Positions 1 to 7,494 of a stretch of 64,000 bases of DNA are shown here, piece after piece. This stretch comes from G965220305 sp965220305 (GTDB taxonomy: Bacteria; Chloroflexota; Dehalococcoidia; Lucifugimonadales; UBA3495). A program made the translations under genes and the position numbers. Within the stretch, counting starts at the first letter, position 1. Every line of letters starts with the position of its first letter. The notes under the pieces were generated by a model that made no database searches, was not told where the DNA came from, and was given only the letters and a program-made list of their open reading frames with translations. The stretch spans positions 310,001-374,000 of the forward strand of contig OZ244817.1 in the NCBI GenBank assembly GCA_965220305.1, written 5' to 3'.

Positions 1-1
1 C

Positions 2-868
2 CTGCGGGACGCCAACCTGACGGGGGCCAATTTGACCGAGGCCAACCTGTCCTGGGCCGACCTTTCCGGCTGCAACCTGGCCAGGGCCCGGTTGACGGGC
101 ACCAACTTGGAGGTAGCCAATCTCACCAGCGTGGACCTGCGCGGCGCATTCCTGGTACGGACGATACTGCACCGGACTTTGATGAACCGGGCTGTGCTGG
201 AACTGACCCTTTTTGGCGACTGCGACTTGGGCCAGGCCCTGCAACTGGAATCGGTGGTCCACCTGGGGCCCAGCATAATTGGGCTGGACTCGCTGGCCCG
301 CTCCCAGGGCCTCATCCCCGAGACTTTCCTTCGACAGGCGGGAGTCGCCGAGCCGGTTATCAATATGCAGGCGGGGCTGCGGCAGTCCAAGAACAACTAT
401 TCACGGGTGCTCTTGGTAAGCTCCTACCAGGACGAGGAATTCGTGGAACGCCTGGAAGACGACCTGCGGCTGGCGGGTTTCTCTTGCTGGCGGCTGCTGG
501 TAGACGACGAAGCCCCTGTCCGTTCCAACGGAGTCTTCCCGACGCTACAGCGGTTCAGTTACTTCGACCAGATGATGCTGGTGTGTTCGGAATACTCCCT
601 GGATAGCCCCTTCGGTTGGCGTTTCTTTGAAAGAGTCATTCAAAAGCCCGTGGCCGCCAGCACCGACATCAGGACCATCATCCCCCTGGCGCTGGATGAC
701 GAGCTTTACAACAAGCAAGACCCCCTGTGCGACGATCTTCGCAGCCAACTGGTGGTGGACTTCCGGGGATGGCAGAACGACGGCGCCTATCGGTCAGGCC
801 TGGCGGCGTCCAAGGAAGCCCTGATCTCTTCGCTGCCTCTGCAAGAGGACAAGGCCAGCCTACCCTAA
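2..868 (+). CDS. Pentapeptide-repeat/TIR-domain protein, C-terminal part (5' end outside window)
   Basis: The reading frame is already open at base 2, so the true start lies to the left; the TTG at 32 is internal. The first ~60 residues follow the A(N/D)Lxx pentapeptide pattern (ANLTGANL, ANLSWADL, CNLARARL), which folds as a right-handed quadrilateral helix. After a linker, the segment from roughly residue 125 of the visible part has TIR features: a beta strand with VLLVSSYQDEEFVERL, a helix, then CSEYSLDSPFGWRFFE, where the Glu after the Trp fits the TIR catalytic-Glu position. TIR domains in bacteria are protein-interaction or NAD-cleaving modules, often in defence or signalling. Whether this one is catalytic cannot be told. 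No partner gene is visible downstream; the nearest gene is convergent. Confidence 0.75.
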   Translation: MRDANLTGANLTEANLSWADLSGCNLARARLTGTNLEVANLTSVDLRGAFLVRTILHRTLMNRAVLELTLFGDCDLGQALQLESVVHLGPSIIGLDSLARSQGLIPETFLRQAGVAEPVINMQAGLRQSKNNYSRVLLVSSYQDEEFVERLEDDLRLAGFSCWRLLVDDEAPVRSNGVFPTLQRFSYFDQMMLVCSEYSLDSPFGWRFFERVIQKPVAASTDIRTIIPLALDDELYNKQDPLCDDLRSQLVVDFRGWQNDGAYRSGLAASKEALISSLPLQEDKASLP

Positions 869-912
869 GCCGAGGCAGAGGGAACAGCCTCCGCCGAGAC
901 ACGCCTTGGCCG

Positions 913-1338
913 CTATGACACAGGAGTATCCTTTCCCAGCATCAGGCAGGGTTCGCCCCACTGCCCCCCGTTTTCCAGGGCCCACTCCGCCGGGTCTTCC
1001 TCCCGCTTTAGCCGAATGCCGTCGTCGCCGCCATAGATTAAGAGGATCACCCCTTCCCCTGAATCCTCGGCCAGCGCCGAATAGGCCGTGCTGGGCCCCG
1101 CAACGCCCCACCCGGTCACCTGGCACCAAACGTCTTGGTTCAGGGGATCAGCGGTAAACACCCTGGTTATGGGCTTGGGTTCCGTCAGTAAATCGAAGAC
1201 CCGGTTAAGGTCCATGGGGCTGTTGCCCTGGGACACAACCTCAACTTCGTAGAGCATCTCTTCCCCGCGTCTAAGCCTTGTTCCCACCCAGCCCGCACCG
1301 TCGGGGCCAGGCAGGTCAACTCCGCAATCTATCCCCAT
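913..1338 (-). CDS. Hypothetical protein
   Basis: An uninterrupted frame of about 141 residues with ordinary amino-acid composition: an acidic, soluble protein with no signal peptide or membrane segment. I do not recognise a family. Visible stretches include GIDCGVDLPGPDG near the N-terminus and GEGVILLIYGGDDGIRL in the middle, which suggests a small beta-rich domain. An ATG at 1338 was chosen; a TTG at 1365 would add nine residues, and neither has a good ribosome-binding site. It converges on the TIR gene. No functional call is justified. Confidence 0.5.
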   Translation of the reverse strand: MGIDCGVDLPGPDGAGWVGTRLRRGEEMLYEVEVVSQGNSPMDLNRVFDLLTEPKPITRVFTADPLNQDVWCQVTGWGVAGPSTAYSALAEDSGEGVILLIYGGDDGIRLKREEDPAEWALENGGQWGEPCLMLGKDTPVS

Positions 1339-1430
1339 TGTAGGCAAGGTGTCCAGCGTCAGCAAGAACCACGTTTGGAAACGACCGCACTGGTTACCCC
1401 TTCTGGCCCTAACGGTCAGGCCTCACCCCT

Positions 1431-1595
1431 GGATTCCGGCCTCCGCCGGAATGACGGTGGGGGTAGCAGGCTGCCTGTTAGGCCGAGGACGTATTCGCCA
1501 GCCCTCCCACAAACTCAGAGCCTACGCGGAGTGCAGGCGGGGTGATGAGCGGGGAGAGCGCAGTAGCAACCATCGGGAGACCTTGCATCTTCTCT
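1431..1595 (+). repeat. Long dispersed repeat, copy 1 (REP-like palindrome plus conserved tail)
   Basis: It begins with the palindromic core GGATTCCGGCCTCCGCCGGA followed by ATGACGGTGGGG. It continues through a non-coding tail whose reverse complement recurs at about 56470-56624: the shared pieces are GCCGGAATGACGGTGGGG, CGCCAGCCCT, GAGCGGGGAGAGC and AGCAAC.ATCGG. It fills most of the 1366-1688 gap upstream of the gamma-glutamyltransferase gene; nothing else is visible there. The copies are diverged and carry no plausible gene, so this is a non-autonomous or decayed repeat. Confidence 0.7.
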
Positions 1596-1688
1596 TTCAG
1601 GTTTGTAAGCCATTGGGAAATGAAGTAGACTGAACGGCAAAGACCGACGCCGCCGTCCAGCAGCAGTAGGCATCGGAGGAGGCGAACC

Positions 1689-3446
1689 ATGGCACTGGGT
1701 ATCAGGACTTATCGCCCATTGATAACCGGAACTACCCACATGGTATCTACCGGACACTACTTGGCTACTTCGGCGGGCTATCGCATCCTGGAGCAAGGGG
1801 GAAACGCCACCGACGCGGGCGTTGCTGCCGGCTTGGCGCTGAACGTGACCCTTCCCCAGTACACCAGCTTCGGCGGCGTAGCGCCAATAATCATCCACGA
1901 CGCCAGCCGAGGTGAGACCCGAAGCATCAGCGGACTGGGCCGGTGGCCCAAGGCCGCTAGCATCGAATATTTCAACCAACACGCCAACGGCCAGCTCCCT
2001 TCGGGGATCCTTCGGACAGTAACTCCGGCGGCTGCCGACGGCTGGCTGACTACCCTGAAGCTCTACGGCACCATGACTTTCGAGCAGGTGGTGACGCCCG
2101 CCCTGGAGCTAGCGGAAAGGGGGTTTCCCATTCCCGAAACCCTGCACCGCGCCTTGACCCAGGAGGCGGATCGGCTGGTCCATGATGAAGAGACCAGCCA
2201 ACGCTGGGCCAGCACCCGAGATATTTTCTTTCCCAACGGAAAGGCCCTAGCCGCGGGAGATGTGCTGGTGCAGCAGGACCTGGCCCGCACTTTCCGACGG
2301 CTGATTGAAGTGGAACGGTCCAACTCTTCTCGAAGCCGCGAGGAGGCTATTCAGGCAGCCCGAGACTTCTTCTACCGGGGCGAGATTGCCGAGGAGATGG
2401 CCCGTTTCAGCCAGGAGCAGGGAGGACTGCTAACCCTGGAAGACCTGGCCGACTTCCAGGTGGGCGTGGACCTGCCACCGTCCATTGACTACAAGGGAAT
2501 TGATGTATATACCTGCGGCCCCTGGTGCCAGGGACCAGTCACCCTCCAGACCCTGCGTATCTTGGAGGACTTCCACCTGGTTGGCATGGGCCACAACAGC
2601 CCGGATTACCTGCACACCGTCATCGAGGCCCTGAAGCTAGCTTACGCCGACCGTCACGCCTACTATGGCGACCCCGATTTCGTTGATGTTCCCCTGGAAG
2701 GGCTGTTGGACCGGTCCTACGCCAAGCTGCGGGCCGCTCAGATCGACGCCGGACAGGCCAGCCCGGGAATGCCATTGGCTGGAGACCCGTGGCCCCACCA
2801 GGGGGGTGTCCCCCTCCGAGAGCGAATGGCCGAACCCGAGCCGGTGGCGGGCCCGTTGGAATCTGACACCAGCTATATCTGTACCGTAGACCGTTGGGGC
2901 AACGCCTTCTCCGCTACTCCCAGCGATGGTATTGGAGGCGCTCCCGTTGTGGCCGGTCTGGGGTTCATGATGTCCGCCCGGGGTTCTCAGACCTGGCTGG
3001 ACCCGGACCATCCCTGCGCGCTGGCCCCGGGCAAAAGGCCCAGGTTAACCCCCAATCCGGCCCTGGCTTTGCGCGACGGCAAGGTGTGGATGCCCTTTGG
3101 GACCCCGGCGGGCGACGTGCAATGCCAGTCCATGACTCAGCTTTTCCTGAACGTGGTCGAGTTTGGGATGAACGTGCAGGAGGCCATCGAAGCCCCCCGG
3201 GTATCGACTTGGAGCTTCCCCAACTCCTTCTGGCCTCACGCCTATCACCCGGGCCTGGTAGGGGTTGAAGGCCGCTTCGACCAGCAGACGATAGCCGAAC
3301 TGGAGCGCCGGGGACATCAGGTGGAGGTCTGGAACGATTGGACGCCGCGCATGGGCTCGATGAGCGCCATTGAGATTGATCGGAAGCGTGGGGCCCTCTT
3401 TGCCGGGGCTGACCTCCGGCGGGATAGCTACGCCGTGGGGAGTTAG
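1689..3446 (+). CDS. ggt: Gamma-glutamyltransferase family protein
   Basis: An Ntn-hydrolase of the gamma-glutamyltranspeptidase family, which cleaves gamma-glutamyl amide bonds of glutathione and related compounds and matures by self-cleavage before a Thr. The N-terminal half has the family block GGNATDAGVAAGLALNV, and the autocleavage site is DTSYICTVDRWGNAFS, placing the nucleophile at Thr394. The 585-residue length is typical. The downstream block TPNPALALRDGKVWMPFGTP is also family-like. No N-terminal signal peptide is evident, so a cytoplasmic location is likely. The ATG at 1689 follows a GGAGG at good spacing. Many catabolic bacteria carry such proteins as cephalosporin-acylase or amidase-like relatives, so the exact substrate is open. 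Confidence 0.9.
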   Translation: MALGIRTYRPLITGTTHMVSTGHYLATSAGYRILEQGGNATDAGVAAGLALNVTLPQYTSFGGVAPIIIHDASRGETRSISGLGRWPKAASIEYFNQHANGQLPSGILRTVTPAAADGWLTTLKLYGTMTFEQVVTPALELAERGFPIPETLHRALTQEADRLVHDEETSQRWASTRDIFFPNGKALAAGDVLVQQDLARTFRRLIEVERSNSSRSREEAIQAARDFFYRGEIAEEMARFSQEQGGLLTLEDLADFQVGVDLPPSIDYKGIDVYTCGPWCQGPVTLQTLRILEDFHLVGMGHNSPDYLHTVIEALKLAYADRHAYYGDPDFVDVPLEGLLDRSYAKLRAAQIDAGQASPGMPLAGDPWPHQGGVPLRERMAEPEPVAGPLESDTSYICTVDRWGNAFSATPSDGIGGAPVVAGLGFMMSARGSQTWLDPDHPCALAPGKRPRLTPNPALALRDGKVWMPFGTPAGDVQCQSMTQLFLNVVEFGMNVQEAIEAPRVSTWSFPNSFWPHAYHPGLVGVEGRFDQQTIAELERRGHQVEVWNDWTPRMGSMSAIEIDRKRGALFAGADLRRDSYAVGS

Positions 3447-3507
3447 CCAGCCGGTAAGTTGGAAAGACCTCCAACCGCCGATGGGGCGGCGAGCCATAGG
3501 CAAAAAT

Positions 3508-3533
3508 AGGGGCAGACATTTGTGTCTGCCCCT
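3508..3533. terminator. Bidirectional terminator between ggt and the SDR pair
   Basis: A perfect 11-bp stem (AGGGGCAGACA with its complement) closes a 4-nt loop. Reading on the minus strand, the stem is followed by TATTTTTG, a good U-run for the SDR transcript. On the plus strand, after ggt, it is followed by the weaker CGTTATT. It lies between two convergent units. Confidence 0.75.
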
Positions 3534-3568
3534 CGTTATTGGACTGTCATCCCTTCTCCCGGGAAAGC

Positions 3569-4318
3569 CTACTGCGCCGTTCTCCCGCCGTCGATAACCA
3601 ACTCGCTGCCCGTCATGAAGGATGACTCCTCCGAGGCCAGGAACAGCGCGCCATAGGCTACGTCTTCCGGCTTTCCCAGTCGGCCCAGGGGCGTCCTCTC
3701 CATCCGGTCTTCCCGGTAGGTGGGGTCGGCCAGCAGGTGCGCCGTCATGTCTGTTTCAATGGTGCCAGGGTGAATGGAGTTGCTCCGGATGCCATCCCTG
3801 GCGTATTGAATGGCGGTGGACTTGGTGAACAACCGCACAGCCCCCTTGGAGGCCGTGTAGGCGGCTGACATGGTATTGCCCACCAGGCCGGCCACGGAAG
3901 AGATGTTGATTATGGAGCCGCCGCCGGCGCGGCGCATCTCGGGGATAACCGACTTGGCCCCCAAGAACACTCCCTTGGCGTTGATTTCCATAACCTGGTC
4001 CCAAAGCTCGACGGTAGTGTCCTCCACTCTCTCGGTGCGGTAAATGCCAGCGTTGTTCACCAGGACATCCAACTTGCCGAACCTGGCTACCGTGGCCGCC
4101 ACCGCCGCCTGCCAACTCTGCTCGTCGGTTACGTCCAAGGTGACAAAGAGGCATTCGCCCCCTGTTTCGTTAATCTCGGCCTCGACCTGGCGGCCCAGTT
4201 CCTCCCGGATGTCGCCGATGACCACCTTGGCTCCCTCCCGGGCGAAGAGCCGGGCTTCGGCAGCGCCCATTCCCCTGGCGCCACCGCTAATCAGGGCAAC
4301 CTTGTTCTCCATTCTCAT
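3569..4318 (-). CDS. Short-chain dehydrogenase/reductase (second of a tandem pair)
   Basis: Classical SDR of 249 residues. The Rossmann glycine motif is SGGARGMG near residue 14, NNAG is present (VLVNNAGIYR), the catalytic Ser is in IINISSVAG and the YxxxK pair is YTASK. The ending MTGSELVIDGG is usual for this class. An Asp after the second strand (VVIGDI) suggests NAD(H) preference. The start at 4318 (MRMENKV) follows GGGAGG at 8 nt; a longer frame to 4342 has no such site. It lies 53 nt behind a very similar SDR, with which it is surely co-transcribed. The substrate, an alcohol or 3-hydroxyacyl compound, cannot be deduced. Confidence 0.85.
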   Translation of the reverse strand: MRMENKVALISGGARGMGAAEARLFAREGAKVVIGDIREELGRQVEAEINETGGECLFVTLDVTDEQSWQAAVAATVARFGKLDVLVNNAGIYRTERVEDTTVELWDQVMEINAKGVFLGAKSVIPEMRRAGGGSIINISSVAGLVGNTMSAAYTASKGAVRLFTKSTAIQYARDGIRSNSIHPGTIETDMTAHLLADPTYREDRMERTPLGRLGKPEDVAYGALFLASEESSFMTGSELVIDGGRTAQ

Positions 4319-4371
4319 AGCCGGACCTCCCGCGTTCATCAAATATGCCTGGGCAGCGCCGTGCCCTCTGC

Positions 4372-5124
4372 CTACTGTGCCGTGAGGCCGCCGTCGATTA
4401 CCAATTCGCTGCCGGTCATAAATGAGGACTCTTCGGAGGCCAGGAACAGGGCCCCGTAGGCCACATCTTCGGCTTTTCCCACCCTCCCCAGGGGATGGCG
4501 AGCCACGGAACGGCTCCGGCTGCTATCGTCGGCCAACAGGTTCGGCGCGGTCATCGGCGTGTCGATAACCCCGGGATGGATGGAGTTGGCCCGGATGCCC
4601 TCGCCAGCGTACTGGATAGCAGTGGACTTGGTGAGGAGGCGGACCGCTCCCTTGGACGCGCCATAGGCTGCCGAGTATGCGGTGCCGATGAGTCCAGCTA
4701 CCGAGGATATGTTGATGATGGAGCCGCCCCCAACCTTCCGCATCTCAGGGATGGCCGCTTTGGTGCCGAGGAAGACCCCCTTGGAGTTGATGTCCATAAT
4801 CTCGTCCCACAACTCTTCGCTGGTGTCTTCCACCGAGCCCAGTTTGAAGATCCCGGCGTTGTTTACCAGAATATCCAGCTTGCCAAAGCGGGCAGTCGCT
4901 GCGGCAGCGGCCTGTTGCCAATCGCTTTCACTGGTAACATCCAGGCGGACGAAGAGACACTCCCCGCCAAGCTCGTTTATCTCCGCTTCCACCTGCCGAC
5001 CTTCCTCTTCCAGGATGTCGCCAATGACCACCTTGGCCCCTTCTTTAGCGAAGAGCCGTGCTTCGGCAGCCCCCTGTCCCCGGGCCCCGCCACTAATCAG
5101 CGCCACTTTGTTCTCCAGTCGCAT
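4372..5124 (-). CDS. Short-chain dehydrogenase/reductase (first of a tandem pair)
   Basis: A 250-residue classical SDR, nearly collinear with the downstream neighbour and visibly about three-quarters identical. Motifs: SGGARGQG, ILVNNAG, NISSVAG, YGASK and the C-terminal FMTGSELVIDGG. The start at 5124 (MRLENKV) has GGGGAG at 7 nt; a TTG two codons earlier is less likely. The pair looks like a tandem duplication. The main differences are in the substrate loop after the catalytic Lys (MTAPNLLADDSSRSRSVARHP here, MTAHLLADPTYREDRMERTP there), so the two copies probably act on different substrates. Confidence 0.85.
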   Translation of the reverse strand: MRLENKVALISGGARGQGAAEARLFAKEGAKVVIGDILEEEGRQVEAEINELGGECLFVRLDVTSESDWQQAAAAATARFGKLDILVNNAGIFKLGSVEDTSEELWDEIMDINSKGVFLGTKAAIPEMRKVGGGSIINISSVAGLIGTAYSAAYGASKGAVRLLTKSTAIQYAGEGIRANSIHPGVIDTPMTAPNLLADDSSRSRSVARHPLGRVGKAEDVAYGALFLASEESSFMTGSELVIDGGLTAQ

Positions 5125-5212
5125 CGTCAAGCTCCCCGGTCAAACTTATGACGATTGTAACCCTGGCCCAGTGAGAGTCAAGCGGGGAGCTGCTCAGGCA
5201 TGGTTTTTCGAT

Positions 5213-5299
5213 TGTCATCCTGAGCGGAGGGACGGGTCTAAAGTCGCCGTCCAGCGCACGCTCCCCATCCTTGGATTCCGGCCTTCGCCGGAATGACGG
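5213..5299 (+). repeat. Dispersed repeat copy ending in a REP-like palindrome
   Basis: The sequence reads GGGTCTAAAGTC, CGTCCAGCGCAC, CTCCCCATCC and then the palindrome GGATTCCGGCCTTCGCCGGA with ATGACGG. The same order of blocks is found in reverse complement near 41790-41860. It lies in the 5125-5474 intergenic region, where no gene is visible; the rest of that region is plain leader sequence upstream of the TlpA-like gene. Confidence 0.65.
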
Positions 5300-5474
5300 T
5301 ATGGAGGGAGACCTGCCTGCTCGGGCGGACTCCGTTCTACCCGGAGAATCAAAAGACCCTGGAACTCAGTGGGTCGGTCGGCGTTGACCCGTATCCGGGC
5401 TATCTATAGAATGAAGGAAGGCTTCGCCCGTGTTGGCAGGCTAACTCCCAGCAAATTACATAAAGTGACTATCC

Positions 5475-5972
5475 GTGTCAGTTAGACCTTCAATCATGGT
5501 CCTGCTCGCCCTGCTATCGGTCGCCCTGCTGGTCGGCTGCCGCCCCGCTGGGGCGGCGGCCGACTTTACCGTAGAACTCTACAGCGGCAAGGAGTTTCGG
5601 CTGTCCCACCAGACCGAAAGGGCCTCGGTGGTGGTCAATTTCTGGTACCCTTCTTGCCCCCCCTGCCGGGCGGAGCTGCCCCACTTTGAGGCAGCCTGGG
5701 AGGAGTACCAAGACCAGGGTGTTCAGTTCCTGGGGCTCTTCGTGCCGCGCGGGTTCGACACGGAAGGGGATGCCAAGTATTTTGTCGAAGAGTTGGGACT
5801 TACCTACGACTTCGGCACCGACCGGCGGGCCGAGATAGCTGTCAGCTACGACGTGGAAGTCTTCCCCACAACCTATTTCATCGACAAGTCGGGCCGGGTA
5901 TTCGGCAAAGCGGCGGGCTCTCTGGACGAGGCCCGGCTGACGAAAATAATCGAAGCGTTGGTGAAGAACTAG
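5475..5972 (+). CDS. TlpA/ResA-like thioredoxin-fold lipoprotein
   Basis: 165 residues. A hydrophobic N-terminal segment ends in the lipobox LVGC, which puts the lipidated Cys at 22, so the protein is exported and anchored to the outer face of the membrane. The mature part is a thioredoxin fold with the redox pair CPPC in VVNFWYPSCPPCRAELP and the cis-Pro region VEVFPTTYFID. This is the AhpC/TSA-like arrangement of ResA/TlpA proteins, which reduce disulfides in extracytoplasmic proteins such as apocytochromes. The start is GTG at 5475; an ATG at 5496 would shorten the signal peptide. The next gene encodes a CopD-like membrane protein 36 nt away, which suggests a joint role in extracytoplasmic metal or redox maturation. 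Confidence 0.85.
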   Translation: MSVRPSIMVLLALLSVALLVGCRPAGAAADFTVELYSGKEFRLSHQTERASVVVNFWYPSCPPCRAELPHFEAAWEEYQDQGVQFLGLFVPRGFDTEGDAKYFVEELGLTYDFGTDRRAEIAVSYDVEVFPTTYFIDKSGRVFGKAAGSLDEARLTKIIEALVKN

Positions 5973-6008
5973 GCCGGGGCGCTGGTGCCGGTCAGGTCTG
6001 GTTGTTCG

Positions 6009-6497
6009 ATGGGAGTTCTTGACTGGATCCTGGTAGCCATTCGGTGGTGTCACGCTATCAGCGCGGTGGCCTGGGTCGGCGGGGGTCTATTTTATATCTT
6101 GGTGTTACGCCCCGCCTGGAAGCGCTTCGCCGTATCCGGGGAGTCCAGCGCTGCGGTGGGCTCCGAGTTCCGGGGCGTGGTGAACACGGCGATGGGCGTG
6201 CTGCTGGTTACTGGAATTATCCTCTCGGCCAGCCGCCTGACCGCCGACAACGTTACCTCCCCCTACGTGGCGGTGCTGGTGCTGAAGATTGTCCTGGCAG
6301 CGTATATGTTCTACGTGGTCCGGCTGCTGCGAGGGCGGGCCTACCCAGAAGACGGAACGCACAACGGGAGCCGTTGGGGGAAAATCAAAAACGCCGTTAC
6401 CAGCGCCACGGCGGTGGTGATTGCCGGAGTAATTGTCTTCGGCCTGGCCGACGTGTTGAATGCCCTATTTGAGGACTCGCTGGCAGCCCGGGAATAA
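6009..6497 (+). CDS. CopD-like integral membrane protein
   Basis: A small membrane protein of about 162 residues with four predicted helices: WILVAIRWCHAISAVAWVGG, the MGVLLVTGIILSA segment, the AVLVLKIVLAAYMFYVV segment and the ATAVVIAGVIVFGLA segment. The H and W in the first helix (RWCHAISAVAWVGGGLFY) resemble the CopD/DUF2269 fold, whose members bind haem or copper. The ATG at 6009 starts just before the first helix; a GTG at 5985 is in frame but adds a polar lead. It probably shares a transcript with the upstream TlpA-like gene. The exact role is unknown. Confidence 0.65.
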   Translation: MGVLDWILVAIRWCHAISAVAWVGGGLFYILVLRPAWKRFAVSGESSAAVGSEFRGVVNTAMGVLLVTGIILSASRLTADNVTSPYVAVLVLKIVLAAYMFYVVRLLRGRAYPEDGTHNGSRWGKIKNAVTSATAVVIAGVIVFGLADVLNALFEDSLAARE

Positions 6498-6562
6498 ATG
6501 GGTGCGATATGCTGTAGTGAAATCGGGGCTGTCAATGGTGATTCACACCAGGAGGACAGGAA

Positions 6563-6748
6563 GTGAATCGGGATATTATGGACATACTCGCCTGCCCGGT
6601 GTGCAAGGGAGAGTTGGAATTAAGAGTAGAGACCGCCGAGGGAGACGAGGTCGTCACCGGAAAGCTGCTCTGCCATGCCTGCAACGAGACTTACCCCATA
6701 GAGGACTCGATACCAAACCTGTTGCCTCCCGCTATGCGAAGCAAGTAG
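6563..6748 (+). CDS. Trm112-like zinc-binding protein
   Basis: 61 residues with two Cys pairs, CPVC near residue 11 and CHAC near residue 38, and the closing pattern TYPIEDSIPNLL. This is the Trm112/YcaR fold, a zinc ribbon that activates methyltransferases in eukaryotes and archaea and is a common small protein in bacteria. The start is GTG at 6563 with AGGAGG upstream and gives the family beginning MNRDIMDILACPVCKG. No methyltransferase is adjacent; the nearest one in the window is at 13436. Confidence 0.85.
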   Translation: MNRDIMDILACPVCKGELELRVETAEGDEVVTGKLLCHACNETYPIEDSIPNLLPPAMRSK

Positions 6749-6818
6749 CGTGGGATGCAATGGTCGTACCCGGCCACCAGCCTCCGGGGGATTCGCCAAG
6801 GCCCGACCCAGAAATGGG

Positions 6819-6849
6819 CCAGCCCCGGCTCGGGGCGAGCCGGGGCTGG
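6819..6849. terminator. GC-rich hairpin between Trm112-like gene and selenoprotein gene 1
   Basis: A perfect 13-bp stem (CCAGCCCCGGCTC and complement) closes a GGGGC loop. It lies between two convergent genes and could stop transcription from either side, but neither side has a long U-run. Confidence 0.5.
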
Positions 6850-6895
6850 AAGTCAGTGGCTTATTATCGGCAGGGGTGACTCGCTAAGACGAGCT

Positions 6896-7444
6896 TTACG
6901 CTCCTCCGGTAAGTGTCGCCACCACCTGGGCTGCCAACTCCTGGGCGCGCTGGCGCAATTGGTTCCGATTCAGGTTTTCGATGGGGTGTTGAGTGAAGAT
7001 GGTGGGATATTCTGCCGCTCCCCACATGGTCGCCATGGCCGTCGCGGTGTGAATGAATCGGTCGGTGCAAATAGTGGCGGAAGGCAGGCCAGCCTTCTCC
7101 ACGTGAATCCCGTCGTGCACACTGCACGCACTACAGGAACCTCAATCGCCGATGGCGATGATCACCGAGTCGCAGTTTTCCGCCAGCTCGCGCAGGGCGG
7201 CCGGGTCCGCGGGACGGGATGCGCTGGGCTTCCGGTGCCAACGCACCTCGGAAATTTCGTAGCGGGTCCGCAGAATCTCGGACAACTCTTCCAACAGCAC
7301 GTCGGCGTTGCGCTTACTGTCGTCGATGATGCCCAATCGGGTCCCCGCCAGCGTGGGCAGACGCGGCGCGCCGTCAAAGGGCAAAACGATGGGTTCGGTG
7401 GTGGGATTCACCAGGGTGTATTCGTCCTGTCTTGTTTGAGTCAT
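6896..7444 (-). CDS. UGSC-family selenoprotein, copy 1 (in-frame TGA = selenocysteine)
   Basis: Read through the TGA at 7142-7144, the gene encodes 182 residues with Sec at 101. The first 100 residues (RLGIIDDSKRNADVLLEEL, then CDSVIIAIGD) form a beta-alpha domain that ends just before U-G-S-C. The same frame runs on for 81 residues (SACSVHDGIHVEKAG to LAAQVVATLTGGA) and reaches a normal stop. The junction IGD-U-GSC is the UGSC selenoprotein motif known from marine metagenomes; the function of the family is unknown, and a Sec/Cys redox pair is likely. The ATG at 7444 has GGAGGTGA 8 nt upstream. It lies 50 nt behind its partner gene at 7495-8565. The alternative, a nonsense mutation, is opposed by two more copies with the same TGA-GSC arrangement and by the hairpin right after the TGA. 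Confidence 0.88.
7108..7138 (-). promoter_or_regulatory. Bacterial SECIS hairpin of selenoprotein copy 1
   Basis: Counting from the base after UGA, nucleotides 4-15 pair with 23-34. This gives 12 stacked positions with one A-G mismatch (nt 10 with 28) and two G-U pairs. The 7-nt apical loop is UGCAGUG at nt 16-22. The distance from UGA to loop and the GU in the loop match what SelB recognises in bacterial SECIS elements. The stem was found by eye. Confidence 0.75.
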
Positions 7445-7494
7445 TGGATTTTCACCTCCGGGAACTGTGAGTACCCCTTGGGGCTGAAAGGGAC

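Noticed and set aside
7142..7144. Interpretation of the TGA as a nonsense mutation (pseudogene)
   Set aside because: The same TGA-Gly-Ser-Cys context occurs in three paralogues, each with an intact downstream frame and a hairpin after the TGA.
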